Assembly (NCBI RefSeq): GCF_004795035.1
Contig: NZ_SSBK01000037.1
Span: 1 to 64,000 of the forward strand
DNA from: Streptomyces sp. A0958
GTDB taxonomy: Bacteria > Actinomycetota > Actinomycetes > Streptomycetales > Streptomycetaceae
DNA: 64,000 bases
Reading direction: 5' to 3'
Part shown: piece after piece, positions 54,061-63,920 of the stretch
How positions within the stretch are numbered: position 1 is the first letter of the stretch
How the letters are laid out: every line of letters begins with the position of its first letter
Position numbers and translations under genes: made by a program
The notes under the pieces: model-generated
The model's input: only the letters and a program-made list of their open reading frames with translations
What the model was told of the DNA's origin: nothing
The model's database searches: none

Positions 54061-54067
54061 ATCGCGA

Positions 54068-54100
54068 AAGCCCCCGACCGGTCGGACCGGTCGGGGGCTT
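54068..54100. terminator. Convergent terminator between MFS gene and purL
   Basis: AAGCCCCCGACCGGT and ACCGGTCGGGGGCTT form a perfect 15-bp stem around CGG. Next to it GAGGCGTACCT occurs twice (54106-54128). Confidence 0.92.
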
Positions 54101-54138
54101 CGGCTGAGGCGTACCTCTGAGGCGTACCTGCCCGCGGG

Positions 54139-56384
<2,246 letters not shown>

Positions 56385-56388
<4 letters not shown>

Positions 56389-57065
56389 GCGTTGACCAGC
56401 TTCTTGATGATCGAGGTGAAGAAACCGAGACCGTCGGTGCGGCCGGTGCCGATCAGCGGCTCCACGGCGTGCTCCGGGTGCGGCATCAGGCCGACGACGT
56501 TGCCCGCGGCGTTGGTGATGCCGGCGATGTCACGCAGCGAGCCGTTGGGGTTGCCGCCGAGGTAGCGGAACGCGACGCGGCCCTCGGCCTCCAGCTCGTC
56601 GAGCGTGTGCTCGTCGGCGGTGTAGCGGCCGTCCATGTTCTTGAGCGGTACGGAGATCTCCTGGCCCGCGGAGTAGTCCGAGGTCCAGGCGGTCTCCGCG
56701 TTCTCGACGCGCAGGGTCTGGTCGCGGCAGATGAAGTGCAGGTGGTTGTTGCGCAGCATCGCGCCGGGCAGCAGATGCGCCTCGGTCAGGATCTGGAAGC
56801 CGTTGCAGATGCCGAGGACCGGCATGCCCGCCTTCGCCTGCTCGATCACCGTCTCCATGACCGGCGAGAACCGGGAGATGGCTCCGGCGCGCAGATAGTC
56901 GCCGTAGGAGAAACCGCCCGCGAGGATGACCGCGTCGACCTGGTGCAGGTCCTTGTCGCGGTGCCACAGCGATACGGGTTCGGCGCCCGCGACCCGTACG
57001 GCCCGAAGGGCGTCCTGGTCGTCGAGCGTGCCCGGAAAGGTGACGACTCCGATACGAGCAGTCAC
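56385..57065 (-). CDS. purQ: Phosphoribosylformylglycinamidine synthase subunit I (glutaminase)
   Basis: A 226-residue class I glutaminase with nucleophile Cys in VLGICNGFQIL and the His/Glu pair in MPHPEHAVEP. It delivers ammonia to PurL. The GTG at 57065 overlaps the purS stop by four bases (GTGA), and its own stop overlaps the purL start, so the three are translationally coupled. Confidence 0.97.
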
Positions 57066-57322
57066 TTCGACTCCTCGGCCTTCTCCACCTTCACGGTGAA
57101 GTCCTCGATCACGGTGTTGGCGAGGAACGTCTCCGCCATCTCGTGAATACGGGCGAGGGCGGCGTCATCGACCGGCCCCTCGACCTGCAGCTCGAAACGC
57201 TTTCCCTGACGTACGTCCGCGATTCCCTCGAAGCCGAGACGGGGCAGTGCGCGCTGCACCGCCTGTCCCTGCGGGTCGAGGATCTCGGGCTTGAGCATGA
57301 CGTCGACTACGACGCGTGCCAC
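57062..57322 (-). CDS. purS: Phosphoribosylformylglycinamidine synthase subunit PurS
   Basis: An 86-residue structural subunit that bridges PurL and PurQ; MARVVVDVMLKPEILDPQG, then RLGFEGIADVRQGK, is diagnostic. GTG 57322 has GGGAG five bases upstream; a GTG two codons earlier overlaps that ribosome site and is less likely. First gene of the purSQL operon. Confidence 0.94.
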   Translation of the reverse strand: MARVVVDVMLKPEILDPQGQAVQRALPRLGFEGIADVRQGKRFELQVEGPVDDAALARIHEMAETFLANTVIEDFTVKVEKAEESK

Positions 57323-57707
57323 TGGCACTCCCGGTGTGGTGGTGTGGTGCGGCTGTTTCTCCGGGGGGTTCCCCAGACCCCCGCGGGTCCACTCAGCCTA
57401 CCTGCCCGGAAATTCTACGCGGGTAGATATCAAACGGGGCAGATCACACCGAGATATCGGCCGATCACCGGACCACGGAAATCCGGCGAAACAAATGATC
57501 GCCGACGGCACACATAGCGGGCGGACACGCGCAGGTAATTGCCTGGGCTTCACAATGCGGCACCAGTCGCTGTACAAATGATTACCGGGGAAAGCAGGAT
57601 TGCCCCTGCAGCACCGACAACAGTCGGCCCGCATCCGCGCTCACAGCCGGAAGGCCGGCATCGGCGCATGTCAGAAGCGTCGATGCCGTAGGAAAGGACC
57701 GATATCC
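57323..57707. other. Divergent gap between purS and the lsr2-like gene
   Basis: No coding-like frame. On the minus strand TAGAAT (57412-57417) is a candidate purS -10 box, and GGGGGT-CTGGG-GAACCCCC-like pairing near 57360-57382 could form a leader hairpin. On the plus strand the region 57420-57600 is AT-richer and must hold the promoter of the lsr2-like gene. No purine riboswitch or PurR-like box was recognised. Confidence 0.5.
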
Positions 57708-58043
57708 GTGGCTCAGCGCGTAGTGGTCACACTCTCCGACGACATCGACGGGGGAACAGCGGCGGAAACGGTCACCTTCGCCCTCGACGGGAAGTCGTAC
57801 GAGATCGACCTCAATCCGTCCAACGCAAAGAAACTGCGCAAAGCCCTGGCCCCGTACATGGCGGCCGGCCGCAAGCAGACAAATGCCGGCAAACACGGCA
57901 AGACTCCCGTCTCGTACCGGCACACCTCGCTCGCGCCCGATCCCGCGGCGGTGCGCGCCTGGGCGCGCTCGCACCGGATGGACGTGCCGGCCCGGGGCCG
58001 GATTCCCAAGAGCGTCTACGAGGCGTTCCAGGAAGCCAGTTGA
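57708..58043 (+). CDS. lsrL: Lsr2-family nucleoid-associated protein (LsrL-like)
   Basis: A 111-residue Lsr2 paralogue. The N-terminal dimerisation beta-strands (VVVTLSDDIDGGTAAETVTF) are followed by a basic linker and a C-terminal DNA-binding region, DPAAVRAWARSHRMDVPARG, with the Arg-Gly-Arg AT-hook-like RGR. Lsr2 silences AT-rich foreign DNA. The position beside purS matches what I remember for the second S. coelicolor homologue, LsrL (SCO4076). GTG 57708 follows GGAAAGGA. Confidence 0.88.
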   Translation: MAQRVVVTLSDDIDGGTAAETVTFALDGKSYEIDLNPSNAKKLRKALAPYMAAGRKQTNAGKHGKTPVSYRHTSLAPDPAAVRAWARSHRMDVPARGRIPKSVYEAFQEAS

Positions 58044-58164
58044 CCCGACGGGACCACCGGCGGGCGGACTTGAGGGCGGACCGGCCGGCCGCGCCGGGTG
58101 CCCGCGCCGGACGCGCCCGATGCCCCGTCAGGGCCCCCCGGGACGACGCCTCGAGGGAGCCGAC

Positions 58165-58195
58165 TTGCGCGACACCCCCGCAGGTCGGCTAGAGT
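58165..58195 (+). promoter_or_regulatory. Promoter of tRNA-Gly (TCC)
   Basis: TTGCGC (58165-58170), 19-bp spacer and TAGAGT (58190-58195), 49 bp before the tRNA. The -10 equals that of the rRNA promoters at the left edge. Confidence 0.6.
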
Positions 58196-58244
58196 CTGGA
58201 GCACGCCGAAGGGCAAGGCCGAAAAGCCGAACCCCAAGCAGCGT

Positions 58245-58316
58245 GCGGGTGTAGTTCAGTAGTAGAACATCCCCCTTCCAGGGGGAAGGCGCAGTGTGCA
58301 ATTCCTGTCACCCGCT
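58245..58316 (+). tRNA. tRNA-Gly (TCC)
   Basis: GCGGGTGTAGTTCAGTAGTA, anticodon loop CTTCCAG (TCC), acceptor CACCCGC and discriminator T. Confidence 0.94.
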
Positions 58317-58352
58317 CTGCATCACTCTCCAGGACCACTCCGGTGGATCGGG

Positions 58353-58358
58353 TAGAGT
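58353..58358 (+). promoter_or_regulatory. Promoter -10 box of tRNA-Gly (GCC) copy 1
   Basis: TAGAGT lies 38 bp before the tRNA; a weak -35, CAGGAC, is 17 bp further upstream. Confidence 0.5.
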
Positions 58359-58396
58359 AGTGCTCGCTCCACCGGTGAAAGCCGAGTGGTTGCAAT

Positions 58397-58469
58397 GCGG
58401 ACGTAGCTCAGTTGGTAGAGCGCAACCTTGCCAAGGTTGAGGTCGCCAGTTCGAACCTGGTCGTCCGCT
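58397..58469 (+). tRNA. tRNA-Gly (GCC), copy 1
   Basis: GCGGACGTAGCTCAGTTGG, anticodon loop TTGCCAA (GCC), acceptor CGTCCGC. Identical to 62546-62618. Confidence 0.95.
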
Positions 58470-58477
58470 CGCATATC

Positions 58478-58509
58478 GAAGGCCCCGGTCGATTTCGACC
58501 GGGGCCTTC
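58478..58509 (+). terminator. Terminator of tRNA-Gly (GCC) copy 1
   Basis: GAAGGCCCCGGTCGA and TCGACCGGGGCCTTC form a perfect 15-bp stem around TT. Confidence 0.9.
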
Positions 58510-58551
58510 GTCGTACCGGGGCCTTCGTCGTACCGGGGCCTTCGTCGTACC
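58501..58551. repeat. 17-bp tandem repeat, three copies
   Basis: GGGGCCTTCGTCGTACC is repeated exactly at 58501, 58518 and 58535. The unit begins with the right arm of the tRNA terminator hairpin. Confidence 0.93.
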
Positions 58552-58591
58552 GGGGCTGGGCTGGCGGGGCCTTTGCCGTCGGGGCCTTGGT

Positions 58592-58642
58592 CATACCGAG
58601 GCCGTCGCCATACCGAGGCCGTCGCCATACCGAGGCCGTCGT
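58592..58642. repeat. Second 17-bp tandem repeat, three copies
   Basis: CATACCGAGGCCGTCGC is at 58592 and 58609, and with one change at 58626. The unit shares the GAGGCC/GGGGCC core with the neighbouring array but is distinct. Confidence 0.92.
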
Positions 58643-58699
58643 CGTATTCGACGCCTTCGCTTCTTCCCGTGTCTCCGTTTGCTTTCCCGGCCCGCGTGC

Positions 58700-58729
58700 C
58701 ACCACCCATGACGTTTGTCATGGGTGGTG
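58700..58729. promoter_or_regulatory. 13-bp perfect inverted repeat upstream of the ABC/two-component operon
   Basis: CACCACCCATGAC and GTCATGGGTGGTG are separated by GTTT, 50 bp before the ABC gene. The ATGAC/GTCAT core is the style of site bound by NarL/LuxR-type response regulators, and the last gene of the operon encodes one, so autoregulation is likely. A terminator is less likely because no transcript is known to end here. Confidence 0.65.
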
Positions 58730-58778
58730 GTGACAGCGCGCACTGCCGTCGGCCGTCTGCCGGCGGAAACCTTGAGAC

Positions 58779-59723
58779 ATGACCAGCGACGACATGTCCC
58801 GTGAGTGCGTGATCCAGGCGGATGACGTCCGGCGCAGTTACGCCGGCGGCTTCGAGGCCGTGACCGGTGTCTCCTTCAGCGTGGCGCGCGGCGAGCTGTT
58901 CGCCCTGCTCGGCACGAACGGCGCCGGTAAGACCTCTACCGTCGAGCTCCTGGAGGGCTTGGCCCGCCCCGACGGCGGCACGGTCCGGGTGCTGGGCCAC
59001 GATCCGCACACCGAGCGCGCCCGGGTGCGCCCACGCATAGGCGTGATGCTCCAGGAAGGCGGCTTCCCGTCCGAGCTGTCGGTGGCCGAGACGGTACGGA
59101 TGTGGGCGGGCTGCACCAGCGGCGCCCGACCGACCGGCGAGGCTCTGGAGCTGGTGGGGCTCGGCCACCGGGCCCGCGTCCGGGTCAAGCAGCTATCCGG
59201 CGGCGAGCGGCGGCGGCTGGACCTGGCTCTTGCCCTGCTCGGCCGGCCCGAGGTGCTCTTCCTCGACGAGCCGACCACCGGTCTCGACGCCGAGGGCCGG
59301 CGCGACACCTGGGAGCTGGTGCGCCTCCTCCAGGAGGACGGCATCACCGTGCTGCTCACCACGCATTACCTGGAAGAGGCCGAGGCGCTCGCGGACCGGC
59401 TGGCGATCATGCACCGCGGCCGGATCGTGACCGCGGGCACCACCGCCGAGGTGACGGCTGCCCGCCCCGCCCGCATCCGCTTCGAGCTGCCCGAGGGCAT
59501 ACCCGCGGCGCGGCTGCCCCTGGGGCTCCGCGCCGCCGCCGAGGGCCCGCGGATCGAGATCCGTACGCACCGGCTCCAGGATTCACTGACCGAACTGCTG
59601 CGCTGGGCCGCGGAGTCGGACGTCCCGTTGCTGGGGCTCGACGCCCGTTCGGCCTCGCTCGAAGAAGCGTTCCTCGACATCGCGAAGACCGCCGCCCAGA
59701 CCGAAGGGGTGCCTGTTCCATGA
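58779..59723 (+). CDS. ABC transporter ATP-binding protein
   Basis: A 314-residue ATPase of the ABC-2/drug-exporter (DrrA-like) class. Walker A LLGTNGAGKTSTVELLEG, signature LSGGERRRLDLAL and Walker B EVLFLDEPTTGLD are intact, and the C-terminal domain is the typical exporter extension. ATG 58779 is taken; MSREC at 58794 is possible. Its stop overlaps the permease start (ATGA). With the next three genes it forms an operon resembling antibiotic or lipid stress-response modules. Confidence 0.93.
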   Translation: MTSDDMSRECVIQADDVRRSYAGGFEAVTGVSFSVARGELFALLGTNGAGKTSTVELLEGLARPDGGTVRVLGHDPHTERARVRPRIGVMLQEGGFPSELSVAETVRMWAGCTSGARPTGEALELVGLGHRARVRVKQLSGGERRRLDLALALLGRPEVLFLDEPTTGLDAEGRRDTWELVRLLQEDGITVLLTTHYLEEAEALADRLAIMHRGRIVTAGTTAEVTAARPARIRFELPEGIPAARLPLGLRAAAEGPRIEIRTHRLQDSLTELLRWAAESDVPLLGLDARSASLEEAFLDIAKTAAQTEGVPVP

Positions 59724-60529
59724 CGACCGCGACCACCGCCGCACCGACCACGACGCGCGCCACGGGGACGACGGCCCGGACCCGGCTGACGGCCCTCGGA
59801 CGGGCCGAACTGACGCTGCTCGCCCGAAACCGGACAGCGATCTTCGTCGCGCTGTTCATGCCGGCGGCCATGATCATGGCCATGAAGTCGACGTTCGAGA
59901 AGCTGGACCTCAAGGGCACCGGGCTCACCGTCGCCGGGGCGGCGCTCGTCGGCGGCATAGGGACGGTACTGATCCAGGCCGTCTACATGAACCTGGTCGC
60001 CGCCTACGTGGCGCGGCGTGAGGAGCTGGTCCTGAAGCGGCTGCGCACCGGCGAGGTCACCGACGGGGAGATCCTCGCCGGCACCGCCCTGCCGGCGGGC
60101 GCGCTGGCCCTGGCGCAGAGCGCGGTGATCGTCGCCGCCGGCACAGCCTTCTTCGGCCTCGGAGCGCCCGAACGCCCCGAACTGCTGGTGGCTGGGCTGC
60201 TGTTGGGCGTGGTACTGCTGACGGCACTGGCCGCGGTCACGTCTGTGGGTACCCGCACGGTGCAGACCGCCCAGCTGACGACCCTGCCGCTGTTCCTCGT
60301 CTCGATGATGGGTTCGGGCCTCTTCGTCCCGCTCGAGATATTCCCCGACCGGCTCGCGCAGGGCTGCGAACTCCTGCCGCTGACCGGAGTGATGACCCTG
60401 GTCCGGGCCGGCTGGCTCGGCGGCGCCGGAGGCACGGAGCTGCTCGGTGCCGCACTGACCGGGCTGGTCTGGACGGCGGTGGCCGTGTTTGCTGTGCAGC
60501 GGTGGTTCCGCTGGGACCCGCGACGCTGA
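59720..60529 (+). CDS. ABC-2 type transporter permease
   Basis: A 269-residue permease with six membrane helices, a Thr/Ala-rich N-terminus and ABC-2 features such as RREELVLKRLRTGEVTDGEI between TM2 and TM3. ATG 59720 overlaps the ATPase stop by four bases. It should form an exporter with the preceding ATPase. Confidence 0.9.
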   Translation: MTTATTAAPTTTRATGTTARTRLTALGRAELTLLARNRTAIFVALFMPAAMIMAMKSTFEKLDLKGTGLTVAGAALVGGIGTVLIQAVYMNLVAAYVARREELVLKRLRTGEVTDGEILAGTALPAGALALAQSAVIVAAGTAFFGLGAPERPELLVAGLLLGVVLLTALAAVTSVGTRTVQTAQLTTLPLFLVSMMGSGLFVPLEIFPDRLAQGCELLPLTGVMTLVRAGWLGGAGGTELLGAALTGLVWTAVAVFAVQRWFRWDPRR

Positions 60530-60544
60530 GAGGGAGGACGGGCC

Positions 60545-61915
60545 GTGATGCGCCTGAGGGGCTGGCGCCGCAGCTGGCAGGAGCGCGGCAAGATGGAGCG
60601 GATCGATCTGTACTCGCGGTTCACCATCTCCTGGATGCCCTGGATCTTCGCCCTGGCCTGGCAGGGGGCGCCCTTCCACTCGGACATCCGCCACGAGCCG
60701 CTACCGCTGGCTCTGGGTGTGGCGCTGCTCCTGGTGAGCGTGGCGCAGTGCGTGCTGAGCAACCGCAACCTGTCGGCGTCCTACGAGCACTACCTCGGGA
60801 CCTCCGTCTTTCCCGGGCGGCGCCTGCTCGTCCCCGTGGTGCTCATGCTGCTGGCCATCGGGCTGCTGGCGGCGATGACCGGCGTGGACGGGGTCCGTGG
60901 CTCGGGACTGCTGCTCATGGCCCTGAACGCTCCGATGGCGCTCGTGATCACCCGGGTGCTCCTGGTCCCGGTCCGCAGGTTCGTCATCGAGTCGCTCTGC
61001 CTCACCGCCCTGACCACGGGGGCGCTCGCCGCGGCCGGTGCGCGGGGCGGCACCCTGGCCGGTGTGGCGCCCTCCACCCTCTTCGGCTGTGTGCTGGTCC
61101 TGATCTCGGTACGGCCCAGCGCCTGGAGCATGAGCGTGATGTGGCAGGCCGAGCAGGCCCGGGGCATACAGGCCAGGCTCGCCGTGGCCGAGGAGCGGCT
61201 GCGGTTCGGGCGCGACATGCATGACGTGCTGGGCCGCAACCTCGCGGTGATCGCGCTCAAGAGCGAGCTGGCGGTGGAGCTGGCGCAGCGCGGCAGGCCC
61301 GAAGCGGTGGATCAGATGGTCGAGGTGCAGCGGATAGCGCGCGCCTCGCAGCAGGAGGTGCGCGACGTGGTGCGCGGTTACCGGGAGGCCGACCTGATGA
61401 CGGAACTGGCCGGCGCCCAGGGGGTGCTGAGCGCGGCCGGAATCGAGTGCGTGGTGACCGGTGACAGCCGTAAGGGACTGCCCGCGCCCGTGCAGGCGGC
61501 GCTCGGCTGGGTGGTCCGCGAGGCGGCGACCAACGTACTGCGGCACGGCGACCCCCGGCGCTGCGTGATCCGGCTGGACACCACCGAGGACGCCGCCGTG
61601 CTGCACGTGGAGAACGACGGGGCTACGGCCACCGCGACGGCCACCGCGTCCGGCGGTCAGGGCTCCGGGCTGGCCGGCCTCCGTGAGCGGCTGGGCGCGC
61701 TCGACGGCTCACTGGAGGCGGGGCCGGCGGAGGGCGGGCTGTTCCGGCTGACGGCGACCGTCCCGCTGGGCGACTGGGAGGAGGCGGGTGAATCCGACAG
61801 GCCTTCCCGTGACGGTGGCGGGGTAACGGTTCCCGGGGCGAGGCGTCCGGGCTCCTTGGTGAGTCCCGGTGTGGTGGTGGGCCCGGGGCCGGGCCTTGTG
61901 GAGGGACGACGATGA
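60545..61915 (+). CDS. Sensor histidine kinase, DesK/NarL-partner (HisKA_3) type
   Basis: A 456-residue kinase with about five membrane helices (residues 25-200), a dimerisation helix with the phosphorylated His in RFGRDMHDVLGRNLAVI, and an HATPase with GWVVREAATNVLRHG (N box) and GSGLAGLRERLGALDG (G box). GTG 60545 has GGGAGGA upstream; ATG 60548 is the alternative. The C-terminal 60 residues are a Gly/Pro-rich tail. It probably senses a membrane-active compound or membrane state. Confidence 0.93.
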   Translation: MMRLRGWRRSWQERGKMERIDLYSRFTISWMPWIFALAWQGAPFHSDIRHEPLPLALGVALLLVSVAQCVLSNRNLSASYEHYLGTSVFPGRRLLVPVVLMLLAIGLLAAMTGVDGVRGSGLLLMALNAPMALVITRVLLVPVRRFVIESLCLTALTTGALAAAGARGGTLAGVAPSTLFGCVLVLISVRPSAWSMSVMWQAEQARGIQARLAVAEERLRFGRDMHDVLGRNLAVIALKSELAVELAQRGRPEAVDQMVEVQRIARASQQEVRDVVRGYREADLMTELAGAQGVLSAAGIECVVTGDSRKGLPAPVQAALGWVVREAATNVLRHGDPRRCVIRLDTTEDAAVLHVENDGATATATATASGGQGSGLAGLRERLGALDGSLEAGPAEGGLFRLTATVPLGDWEEAGESDRPSRDGGGVTVPGARRPGSLVSPGVVVGPGPGLVEGRR

Positions 61916-62523
61916 CCGCGGTACGGGTGCTGCTCGCCGACGACGAGCATCTGATCCGGGGCGCGCTCGCCGCCCTCCTCGCGCTGGAGGACGACCTCGT
62001 GGTGGTCGCGGAGGCGGCGACGGGTCCGGAGGCGCTCGCCATGGCCCGGGCGCACCGCCCCGATGTGGCGGTGCTGGATCTGGAGATGCCGGGGGCGGAC
62101 GGTGTGAGCGTGGCCACAGCGTTGCGGGCCGAGCTCCCGGACTGCCGGACCATGATCGTGACCAGTCACGGCCGGCCGGGCCACCTCAAGCGAGCGCTCG
62201 CGGCGGGGGTGCGGGCGTTCGTGCCGAAGACCGTCAGCGCCCGTCAGCTGGCCGGGATCATCCGTACCGTGCACGCCGGGAACCGTTACGTGGACCCGGA
62301 GTTGGCGGCGGACGCGATCGCCGCCGGGGACTCGCCACTGACCGTGCGCGAGACCGAGGTGCTGGAGCTGGCGGCGGACGGGGCGCCGGTCTCGGAGATC
62401 GCCGACCGGGCGTCGCTGTCGCAGGGGACCGTGCGGAACTACCTCTCGGCGGCGGCATCGAAGCTCGGGGCGGAGAACCGTCACGCGGCAGTGCGTCTCG
62501 CACGCGAGCGGGGTTGGGTATAG
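61912..62523 (+). CDS. NarL/LuxR family response regulator
   Basis: A 203-residue regulator: receiver domain with phosphorylated Asp in VAVLDLEMPGADG and Lys in FVPKTVSARQ, then a LuxR-type helix-turn-helix (LTVRETEVLELAADGAPVSE, then SQGTVRNYLSAAASKLG). ATG 61912 overlaps the kinase stop (ATGA). It is the likely binder of the inverted repeat at 58700. Confidence 0.94.
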   Translation: MTAVRVLLADDEHLIRGALAALLALEDDLVVVAEAATGPEALAMARAHRPDVAVLDLEMPGADGVSVATALRAELPDCRTMIVTSHGRPGHLKRALAAGVRAFVPKTVSARQLAGIIRTVHAGNRYVDPELAADAIAAGDSPLTVRETEVLELAADGAPVSEIADRASLSQGTVRNYLSAAASKLGAENRHAAVRLARERGWV

Positions 62524-62524
62524 T
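62519..62524 (+). promoter_or_regulatory. -10 box of tRNA-Gly (GCC) copy 2 inside the regulator stop
   Basis: TATAGT overlaps the TAG stop codon (62521-62523) of the response regulator, 22 bp before the tRNA. No strong -35 was seen. Confidence 0.5.
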
Positions 62525-62545
62525 GGTTCTCGCGCTTCGGCGCTT

Positions 62546-62618
62546 GCGGACGTAGCTCAGTTGGTAGAGCGCAACCTTGCCAAGGTTGAGGTCGCCAGTT
62601 CGAACCTGGTCGTCCGCT
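62546..62618 (+). tRNA. tRNA-Gly (GCC), copy 2
   Basis: Base-for-base identical to 58397-58469 within the 73-nt gene. Confidence 0.95.
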
Positions 62619-62628
62619 CGGTTCAGCA

Positions 62629-62660
62629 AGAAGCCCCCGGCCTTTCGGCCGGGGGCTTCT
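62629..62660. terminator. Convergent terminator between tRNA-Gly copy 2 and purC
   Basis: AAGCCCCCGGCC and GGCCGGGGGCTT form a 12-bp core stem around TTTC, extended by flanking AG/CT. It can end both the tRNA transcript and purC. Confidence 0.92.
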
Positions 62661-62675
62661 TCGTGTGCGGGGTGG

Positions 62676-63590
62676 CTACTTCCAGGGCGTGCCGGTGAGG
62701 AGTTCGTACGCCTCCACGTACTTGGCGCGGGTCGCGTCCACGATCTCCTGGGGCAGCGCCGGCGGGGGCTGCTCGCTCTTGCGGTCCCAGCCGGAGGCCG
62801 GGGAGGTCAGCCAGTCGCGCACGAACTGCTTGTCGTACGAGGGCTGGGCGTGGCCCGGCTCCCAGGAGGCGGCCGGCCAGAAGCGGGAGGAGTCCGGGGT
62901 CAGCACCTCGTCGGCGATGATCAGTTCCTCGCCGCCGTCGGCGGTGGGCGCGAAGCCGAACTCGAACTTGGTGTCCGCGAGGATGATGCCGCGCTCGCGT
63001 GCGACGTCGCGGGCACGGCCGTAGACGTCCAGGGTCGTCCGGCGCAGCAGCGCGGCCGTCTCGGCGCCGACCTGGTGGGCCACCTCCTCGTAGCTCACGT
63101 TCTCGTCGTGGTCGCCGACGGCCGCCTTGGTGGCGGGGGTGAAGATCGCCCCCGGGAGCTCGGAACCGTCGACGAGGCCGCCGGGGAGAGCGAGGCCGCA
63201 GACGGTGCGGGACTCGTTGTACTCGATGAGGCCGGAGCCCGTCAGGTAGCCGCGGGCGACGCACTCGACCGGGACCATCCGCAGCGACTTGCAGATCATG
63301 GTGCGGCCCGCCCAGTCGGCGGGGGCCCCGGCGGGCACCTCGGTCGACAGGACGTGGTTCGGGACGAGGTCGGCGAGCTGGTCGAACCACCACATCGAGA
63401 GGCGGGTCAGGACGCGGCCCTTGTCCGGGATCTCGGTCGGCAGCACCCAGTCGTACGCGGACATCCGGTCGCTGGCGACCATGACGAGGTCACCGGCCTC
63501 GTTCCGGTACAGGTCGCGCACCTTGCCGGTGTGCAGGTGGGTGAGTCCCGGTACCTGCACGGGCTCGGGCTTTTCTACAAATCCGGACAC
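62676..63590 (-). CDS. purC: Phosphoribosylaminoimidazole-succinocarboxamide synthase
   Basis: A 304-residue SAICAR synthetase, joining CAIR and aspartate. HTGKVRDLYRNEAGDLVMVA and ECVARGYLTGSGLIEYNES are typical, and SYEEVAHQVGAE and RGIILADTKFEFGF complete the active-site set. The GTG at 63590 has GGAGG four or five bases upstream. The frame stays open to 63983 through non-coding repeats, which are excluded. Confidence 0.95.
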   Translation of the reverse strand: MSGFVEKPEPVQVPGLTHLHTGKVRDLYRNEAGDLVMVASDRMSAYDWVLPTEIPDKGRVLTRLSMWWFDQLADLVPNHVLSTEVPAGAPADWAGRTMICKSLRMVPVECVARGYLTGSGLIEYNESRTVCGLALPGGLVDGSELPGAIFTPATKAAVGDHDENVSYEEVAHQVGAETAALLRRTTLDVYGRARDVARERGIILADTKFEFGFAPTADGGEELIIADEVLTPDSSRFWPAASWEPGHAQPSYDKQFVRDWLTSPASGWDRKSEQPPPALPQEIVDATRAKYVEAYELLTGTPWK

Positions 63591-63710
63591 GCTGCCTCCG
63601 CGTAGGTTGTTCCAGGAACCGTTCCGATTGTCCCGTATCCGGGAGCGGACGGCTGCGGAGGGGGTGCCGACCGGGTGCCCCGGGAAGCGCGCGGCGACCG
63701 TCCGCGGCCC

Positions 63711-63920
63711 AGGCGCGCTCACCTCGGGCGCGCTCGCCTCGGACCCGCGCGTCGCAGGCGCGCTCGCCTCAGGCCCGGTCGCTTCGGGTGCGCTCGTCGC
63801 AGGCCCGCTCGTCGCAGGCCCGGTTGCTTCGGGCGCGCTCGTCGCAGGCCCGCGCGTCGCAGGTCTGCTCGCCTCGGGCACGCTCGTCGCAGGCGCGCTC
63901 GCCTCGGGCCCGCTCGCCTC
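63711..63920. repeat. Fourteen in-register 15-bp tandem repeats upstream of purC
   Basis: Consensus GGCGCGCTCGCCTCG-type unit (for example AGGCGCGCTCGCCTC at 63756 and 63891) repeats every 15 bp from 63711 with no indel. Copies vary at 2-5 positions, mainly CTCGCCTC/CTCGTCGC alternation. The last copy abuts the stop codon of the upstream minus-strand gene, whose terminal codons (AGGCGCGCTT on this strand) resemble the unit. The array is non-coding; on the minus strand it could encode only degenerate five-residue units. Confidence 0.95.
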
